In this document: piece by piece, positions 5,233-9,080 of the stretch
How the letters are laid out: each line of letters starts with the position of its first letter
Position numbering within the stretch: the stretch's first letter is position 1
Source: Candidatus Dormiibacterota bacterium
GTDB lineage: Bacteria; Chloroflexota; Dormibacteria; Aeolococcales; Aeolococcaceae
DNA length: 9,080 nucleotides
NCBI GenBank assembly: GCA_019236085.1
Contig: JAFAJR010000060.1
Span: 1 to 9,080 of the forward strand
Reading direction: 5' to 3'
Translations under genes and position numbers: made by a program
Notes under the pieces: model-generated
Databases searched by the model: none
What the model was told of the DNA's origin: nothing
Seen by the model: the letters and a program-made list of their open reading frames with translations, nothing else

Positions 5233-7311
5233 ATGACGACTCGCCGCCGCCGGCTCAGCGTCGCGGCGTTGGTCGCGCTGCTGGCCCTCGCCGCTGTCTC
5301 GCGGATTGCACCTGCCCCCGCCAGGGCCGGCACCACCGTCCCCCACGTGATGGTGGTGATGCTCGAAAACCAGGGCTACACGCGGGTCATCGGCTCCTCG
5401 CAAGCGCCCTTCATCAACTCGCTCGCTCGCACCTACGGCAATGCCGTGAACTGGTACGGCGTGACCCATCCCTCTCTTCCCAATTACCTCGCACTGGCCT
5501 CAGGGTCGACCCAGGGAACAACGACTGATTGTTTCACCTGCGGCCCCTTCAGCTCGCCGTCACTCGGCGGCCAGCTAAGTCAGGCAGGGATTCCCTGGGC
5601 CGCGTACGAGGAGGACATGCCGACTCCCTGCGACACCGACAGCGGCTCGAACGGCTACGACAAGGTGTTCAACCCGTGGGTGTACTTCAGCGATGTTCTG
5701 AACGACAACTGTGCCTCGCATGTGCTCCCGTTCACCAGCTTCCAGAGCGACCTGAGCGGTCCGAACCCGCCGGACTTCGTGTGGGTGGGGCCGAACATCA
5801 ACGACAACATGCACAGCGGCACCATCGCGCAGGGTGACCAGTGGCTGCAGAGCAACGTGGGACCGATTCTCAGCTCGAGCTGGTTCACAGGCGCGCCATC
5901 GACGCTCATCATCACCATGGACGAGCACGACGCGGTGGATGGCGAAGGGGCGCAGCCGCGGGGGCAGCGGGCTCGCGCTGACGTCACCGACGGCTCCTGC
6001 TGCGACGGCGCGGACGGCGGCCACGTCGTCGAGGTGGTTGTGTCACCGAAGGCGTACGGCAGCCACACCTTCACCACGGCCGGGGACCATTACGGAACCC
6101 TTCGCGCCATCGAAGAGGCCTACGGCCTTCCCCTGCTGGGCGGCGCCCGGAACACGATCAACGGTGACCTACCTCTCATGGGCGCCCCCGGTCCTGATTC
6201 CTGGACCGGCCCGCTTCCGTTGAACGGACAGACCAACGCGGCCGCGGATGCGCCGGTGGCCGGCAACTGGGGTACGCAGCAGGTTCTCTTCTACGACACC
6301 ACGGGTCAGCATCTCGCCCAGATGTGGCGCAACACCGCCGGCGGCGCCTGGAGTGGGCCCGTCGACTTCAGTGCGGGGTGGAACAACCCCAACGCGAACA
6401 TCGTGTCGCAGCCCTCACTGTCCGTCACGAGCGGAGCGATCATCCTGTACTGGCAGGGCGCCAACGGACACCTGTGGACCCTCTCCTACTCCTACAGCAA
6501 GGGGTGGCAGGGACCGTTCGACGTCTCCGCTGCCTGGACGAACCCCAATGCGATGTTGGCGTCGGCGCCCAGCGCGGTGATCACGAGCCGGCAGGAGCTC
6601 GTCTACTACACGGGCAACAACGGCGACGTGTGGGAGACCTGGTACACGTTCGGCTCTGGCTGGGCAGGCCCGGCCGATCTCACAGGCGGCAGAAGTGGAT
6701 GCACCCAGGCAGCGTCGGCACCCGTGGCAGCGCAGTATTCCTCGCAGCAGGTGGTGTTCTTCCAGGGGCCGGGCAACGCACTGTGCGAGACGTGGTACCC
6801 GCGCAGCACAGGGTGGGGCGACCCCGCCTACATCACGCAACCGGACAGTGCAGCGTCCGGGTTGGACGGAGCGCCTGTCATCAGCGTGCGATTCGGGGCA
6901 CTTCTGCTGTTCTGGCGCGGCCAGGACAACCATCTCTGGGAAGCGTGGTATTCCAGCCAGTGGTCGGGTCCGGTCGACATCAGCGGCAGCCTCCCTGTGT
7001 TTGAGCAGGGAACGTCGCTGCCACCCGGATCCGAGGACGTTTACTCCGCTCCGTCTGTGATGCTCACGCCGAACAACGCCGAGGTGGTGACCTGGACGGA
7101 CGCGTCGGGCAACATCTGCCAGGCGTGGTACGGCACCGGCTGGTCAGAGATCTACAGCCCGTCGCAGCAGATGGGCGCCGGCTCGCCGGCGAGTGCCGTG
7201 ACGACTGCTATATCACCGTACGGTGATCGCGATGTCTTCTGGCAAGATGCGACGCAGCGGCTGAACATCGGGTCTTATCTCGCCGGAAACGCGTACACCG
7301 CCGGCCCGTGA
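5233..7311 (+). CDS. Secreted phosphoesterase (acid phosphatase / phospholipase C-like) with C-terminal propeller repeats
   Basis: A 692-residue exported protein. Residues 1-32 form a signal peptide: MTTRRRRLSV, a hydrophobic core, then an Ala-rich end with probable cleavage after APARA. Residues 37 to about 320 match the phosphoesterase family PF04185 of the alkaline phosphatase superfamily: MLENQGY (43-49, with the Glu-Asn pair of AcpA-type acid phosphatases), THPSLPNYLALASG (78-91), ITMDEHD (227-233) and DHYGTLRAIEEAYGLPLLGGA (285-305). Glu45, Asn46, Asp230, Glu231 and His286 are likely metal or active-site residues, and Ser81 a possible nucleophile; these roles are inferred. Cysteines at 100, 103, 133, 160, 256 and 257 suggest disulfides, as expected outside the cell. 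From 347 to the end run seven Trp-rich repeats resembling lectin-type beta-propeller blades. ATG 5233 follows a TATACT hexamer closely. Substrate (phosphomonoester, phospholipid or other) is not determinable. Confidence 0.85.
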   Translation: MTTRRRRLSVAALVALLALAAVSRIAPAPARAGTTVPHVMVVMLENQGYTRVIGSSQAPFINSLARTYGNAVNWYGVTHPSLPNYLALASGSTQGTTTDCFTCGPFSSPSLGGQLSQAGIPWAAYEEDMPTPCDTDSGSNGYDKVFNPWVYFSDVLNDNCASHVLPFTSFQSDLSGPNPPDFVWVGPNINDNMHSGTIAQGDQWLQSNVGPILSSSWFTGAPSTLIITMDEHDAVDGEGAQPRGQRARADVTDGSCCDGADGGHVVEVVVSPKAYGSHTFTTAGDHYGTLRAIEEAYGLPLLGGARNTINGDLPLMGAPGPDSWTGPLPLNGQTNAAADAPVAGNWGTQQVLFYDTTGQHLAQMWRNTAGGAWSGPVDFSAGWNNPNANIVSQPSLSVTSGAIILYWQGANGHLWTLSYSYSKGWQGPFDVSAAWTNPNAMLASAPSAVITSRQELVYYTGNNGDVWETWYTFGSGWAGPADLTGGRSGCTQAASAPVAAQYSSQQVVFFQGPGNALCETWYPRSTGWGDPAYITQPDSAASGLDGAPVISVRFGALLLFWRGQDNHLWEAWYSSQWSGPVDISGSLPVFEQGTSLPPGSEDVYSAPSVMLTPNNAEVVTWTDASGNICQAWYGTGWSEIYSPSQQMGAGSPASAVTTAISPYGDRDVFWQDATQRLNIGSYLAGNAYTAGP
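6271..7308 (+). repeat. Seven tandem propeller-type repeats within the phosphoesterase
   Basis: The units begin at about residues 347, 401, 453, 504, 555, 615 and 665, a spacing of 50-60 residues. Each has the pattern hydrophobic strand, W/F/Y, small acidic or Asn-Gly turn, LW-x-x-WY, then GW-x-GP and a short strand. Clear examples are ILYWQGANGHLW (unit 2), LLFWRGQDNHLWEAWY (unit 5) and VVFFQGPGNALCETWY (unit 4); units 2, 3 and 5 are the most regular. The last unit, DVFWQDATQRLN onward, is shorter and ends with the protein. Seven units fit a closed seven-bladed beta-propeller of the PLL/tachylectin-like type, which in other proteins binds sugars. Carbohydrate binding is inferred here. Confidence 0.72.
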
Positions 7312-7342
7312 TGCGGTGACACGCGGCGCGCGTTACGCGGAG

Positions 7343-7466
7343 AAGAGAGGGACGTGCGCTCAGCGGCGAGTTCGCGAAGCGGTGAGGCCGCGCGCGACAA
7401 TGCGCCAGCGGCGCGAGGTCGAACCGCGAAGCGATGTCTGAGCAAGCGAGCGCACATCCCTCTCTT
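7343..7466. repeat. Long inverted repeat with nested stems in the convergent intergenic region
   Basis: The 188 bases between the convergent stops at 7311 and 7500 hold no gene. AAGAGAGGGACGTGCGCTC (7343-7361) is the inverted match of GAGCGCACATCCCTCTCTT (7448-7466), 18 of 19 positions. The single mismatch (7353/7456) is C-A on the plus transcript but a G-U pair on the minus transcript. Inside the 86-base loop lie a 6-bp stem (7371-7376 with 7425-7430) and a 5-bp hairpin GCGCC-AGC-GGCGC (7402-7414). The element sits nearly symmetrically, 31 bases from one stop and 33 from the other, and the 3' side is pyrimidine-rich in both directions. It could be a bidirectional terminator or mRNA 3'-end structure, a dispersed REP-like palindrome, or a small MITE. 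There is no transposase and no uridine tract. The inverted repeat is certain, its function not. Confidence 0.75.
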
Positions 7467-7499
7467 CCCTAAAGCGTTGTGGTGGCCTGCTGTGTCCAG

Positions 7500-8942
7500 C
7501 TACAGCGGGATGTTGCCGTGTTTGCGCTGCGGCGCACTCTCCGATTTCAGCTGTGCCATGTGCAGCGCCTTGATCAGCACTGAACGCGTCTGCCGCGGCT
7601 CGATCACGTCGTCGACGTAGCCGCGCTCCGCGGCGTAGTACGGGTTCGCGAACTGCTCGCGGTAGTCGTCGATCAGCTCCTGCGCGCGAACCTTCGGGTC
7701 GGCGGCCTGCGCGATCTCGCGTTTGAAGATGACGTTTACGGCACCCTGCGGCCCCATCACGGCGATCTCCGCCGTCGGCCATGCCACGTTGTAGTCGGCT
7801 CGGATGTGCTTGCTGCACATGACGTCGTAGGCGCCGCCGTACGCCTTGCGGGTGATCACGGTGAGCTTCGGCACCGTGGCTTCGCAGTACGCGTAGAGCA
7901 GCTTGGCCCCGTGGCGGATGATGCCGCCGTACTCCTGGTCGGTGCCGGGAAGAAACCCTGGCACGTCCACGAAGGTCACCAGCGGGACGTTGAACGCGTC
8001 GCAGAACCTGACGAAGCGAGCAGCCTTGATGGACGCGTCGATGTCCAGTGCACCGGCGAGCACCCGCGGCTGGTTGCCGACCACACCGACCGGCCGCCCG
8101 TCGAGCCTGCCGAACCCGCAGATGATGTTCTGCGCGTGGTACGGCATCACCTCGAGGAAGTTGCCCTCGTCCAGCACGCGCGTGACCACCGCGCGCATGT
8201 CGTACGGCTGGTTGGGATTGTCGGGGATGATGTGCTGCAGCTCGGGGTCGGCCCGGTGCGGGTCGTCCAGCGTGGGCCGGTACGGCGGCTGCTCGCGATT
8301 GTTGGGCGGCAGGAACGACAGCAGGTCGCGCATCTGCGCGAAGGCGTCGTCCTCGGTGTCGGCGATGAAATGCGCCACACCACTGCGCTGGTTGTGCACG
8401 TCGGATCCACCCAGCTCTTCGAAGGTGACGCGCTCACCGGTCGTCACCTTGATCACATCCGGCCCCGTGATGAACATGTAGCCGATGTGCCGCACCATGA
8501 AGATGAAGTCGGTCATGGCCGGCGAGTACACGGCTCCGCCGGTGCACGGGCCCACGACGAGCGAGAGCTGCGGGATGACGCCACTGGAGCGCACGTTGCG
8601 ATAGAAGATCTCGGCGTACCCGGCGAGCGAGACCACGCCCTCCTGGATCCGCGCCCCGCCGGAGTCGTTGACCCCGATGCACGGGCAGCCGGTGCGCACC
8701 GCGAGGTCCATGATCTTCGTGACCTTCTCGGCGAAGACCTCGCCGAGCGAGCCGCCGAAGACGCTGGCGTCGTGGCTGAAGAGGAACACCTGGCGGCCGT
8801 CGACGGTGCCCCAGCCGGTGATCACCCCATCACCGCGGATCCGGCGCTCGCCCATGCCGAAGTTGGTCGAGCGGTGCATCGCGAAGACGTCGATCTCGGT
8901 GAAGGACCCGGGGTCGAGGAGACGCTCGATCCGCTCGCGGGC
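7500..8942 (-). CDS. Acyl-CoA (propionyl-CoA type) carboxylase, carboxyltransferase beta subunit, 5' end missing
   Basis: This subunit moves CO2 from carboxybiotin to an acyl-CoA, most likely propionyl-CoA to give methylmalonyl-CoA, in a cytoplasmic complex with a biotin-carrying alpha subunit not seen here. The frame is open for 480 residues to the join at 8942. It begins ARERIERLLDPGSFTEIDVF, which normally sits a few dozen residues into the protein, so the Met at 8879 (MHRSTNFGMGERR) is internal and not the start. Counting from that Met, SGGARIQEG (73-81) and YGGAYDVMCSKHIRADYN (347-364) carry the glycine-rich oxyanion-hole regions of the N and C crotonase-like domains. VGPCTGGAVYSPAMTDF, DVPGFLPGTDQEYGGIIRHGAKLL, AWPTAEIAVMG and the terminal KHGNIPL are hallmarks of the PccB/AccD5 family. 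YGGAYDVM matches the propionyl-CoA carboxylase form, but acetyl- or methylmalonyl-CoA-linked relatives remain possible. Confidence 0.92.
   Translation of the reverse strand, partial: ARERIERLLDPGSFTEIDVFAMHRSTNFGMGERRIRGDGVITGWGTVDGRQVFLFSHDASVFGGSLGEVFAEKVTKIMDLAVRTGCPCIGVNDSGGARIQEGVVSLAGYAEIFYRNVRSSGVIPQLSLVVGPCTGGAVYSPAMTDFIFMVRHIGYMFITGPDVIKVTTGERVTFEELGGSDVHNQRSGVAHFIADTEDDAFAQMRDLLSFLPPNNREQPPYRPTLDDPHRADPELQHIIPDNPNQPYDMRAVVTRVLDEGNFLEVMPYHAQNIICGFGRLDGRPVGVVGNQPRVLAGALDIDASIKAARFVRFCDAFNVPLVTFVDVPGFLPGTDQEYGGIIRHGAKLLYAYCEATVPKLTVITRKAYGGAYDVMCSKHIRADYNVAWPTAEIAVMGPQGAVNVIFKREIAQAADPKVRAQELIDDYREQFANPYYAAERGYVDDVIEPRQTRSVLIKALHMAQLKSESAPQRKHGNIPL
8934..8942. other. Inverted join between two carboxyltransferase coding sequences
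   Basis: CTCGCGGGC reads Leu-Ala-Gly on the plus strand, fitting the plus fragment's LAGYAEIF. Its complement reads Ala-Arg-Glu on the minus strand, fitting the minus gene's ARERIERLL. Left of it the DNA makes sense only as the minus-strand gene, right of it only as a plus-strand gene. The exact breakpoint is hidden somewhere in these nine shared bases. Such microhomology at an inverted switch is typical of chimeric reads, amplification artefacts or assembly misjoins, though microhomology-mediated rearrangement in the genome looks the same. Confidence 0.85.
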
Positions 8943-9080
8943 TACGCGGAGATCTTCTACCGCAACGTCTGGTCGAGCGTGGTGATCCCCCAGCTCTCCC
9001 TGGTCGTCGGTCCGTGCACCGGCGGCGCCGTCTACTCACCCGCGATGACCGACTTCATCTTCATGGTGCGCAAGGTCGGC
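8934..9080 (+). CDS. Fragment of a second acyl-CoA carboxylase carboxyltransferase, inverted; both ends missing
   Basis: The plus strand encodes 49 residues in one open frame, LAGYAEIFYRNVWSSVVIPQ followed by the VVGPCTGGAVYSPAMTDFIF motif and ending MVRKVG at the window edge. It aligns without gaps to the minus-strand carboxylase gene at 8481-8627: 121 of 147 bases and 45 of 49 residues are the same, the replacements being Arg to Trp, Gly to Val, His to Lys and Ile to Val. Most differences are synonymous third-position changes, so this is a separate homologue under purifying selection and not a copy made recently or by sequencing error. It has no start codon or upstream region of its own, because the sequence switches to the antisense of the other gene. 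It may continue past the right edge. Probably a joined-on segment from a related genome or a paralogue. Confidence 0.85.

Noticed and set aside
5181..5528. A GTG-started plus frame of 115 codons beginning just before the phosphoesterase
   Set aside because: It runs mostly inside the phosphoesterase gene in another frame and has no family features. The signal peptide and catalytic motifs are in the frame starting at 5233.
7343..7466. CRISPR repeat or transposon end reading of the intergenic inverted repeat
   Set aside because: There are only two arms in inverted orientation, no regular direct repeats with spacers, no transposase and no obvious target-site duplication. A structured or palindromic repeat is the more cautious label.
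8877..8879. ATG at 8879 as the true start of the carboxylase
   Set aside because: The frame continues upstream with ARERIERLLDPGSFTEIDVF, a conserved segment of the family N-terminus, so this Met is internal and the real start was lost at the join.
8668..8985. A plus-strand open frame of 105 codons crossing the carboxylase join
   Set aside because: Its frame is neither that of the plus carboxylase fragment nor of the minus gene, and it shows no recognisable motif.

Overview
The window is GC-rich, roughly two thirds G+C by eye. It carries chromosomal genes packed tightly on both strands, with 4-base stop/start overlaps and promoter-like TANNNT hexamers placed so that two transcripts would start at or next to the start codon. 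This style, plus a biotin-dependent acyl-CoA carboxylase and a sucC-sucD pair, suggests an actinomycete or another high-GC lineage with actinobacteria-like expression signals (for example Chloroflexota or Dormibacterota). The sequence alone does not settle the phylum. I see no rRNA, tRNA, CRISPR array, transposase or phage gene.

Layout. (1) Positions 1-2789, minus strand: a compact operon of an aldo/keto reductase, sucC and sucD (cut by the left edge), joined by ATGA and GTGA overlaps. SucC and SucD form succinyl-CoA ligase of the TCA cycle. (2) Positions 2790-2848: a 59-base divergent promoter region in which both directions have a TANNNT hexamer ending exactly 7 bases before the start codon. 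(3) Positions 2849-5151, plus strand: an AI-2E family permease and an integral-membrane acyltransferase 3 protein, overlapping by GTGA. (4) Positions 5233-7311, plus strand: an exported phosphoesterase whose C-terminal half is a seven-unit Trp-rich repeat that looks like a lectin-type beta-propeller. (5) Positions 7312-7499: a convergent intergenic region with a 19-bp near-perfect inverted repeat enclosing nested smaller stems. (6) Positions 7500-8942, minus strand: the carboxyltransferase (beta) subunit of a propionyl-CoA-carboxylase-type enzyme, without its first few dozen residues. (7) Positions 8934-9080, plus strand: the reading frame turns round into an inverted, diverged fragment of a second carboxyltransferase.

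The metabolic genes fit together loosely. Propionyl-CoA carboxylase makes methylmalonyl-CoA, which reaches succinyl-CoA and so the succinyl-CoA ligase step, but the two loci are separated by the envelope/secretion genes and share no operon. The middle plus-strand genes all act at the membrane or outside the cell.

The most notable observation is the right edge. Two carboxyltransferase sequences, 82% identical in DNA and 45/49 identical in protein over the shared part, meet head to head at a 9-base shared word inside both coding regions. This looks more like a chimeric join (assembly or amplification artefact) than a natural gene arrangement, although a true inverted paralogue rearrangement cannot be excluded from this window. 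I found no convincing undescribed system; the best biological candidates are the convergent inverted repeat and the phosphoesterase-propeller fusion.
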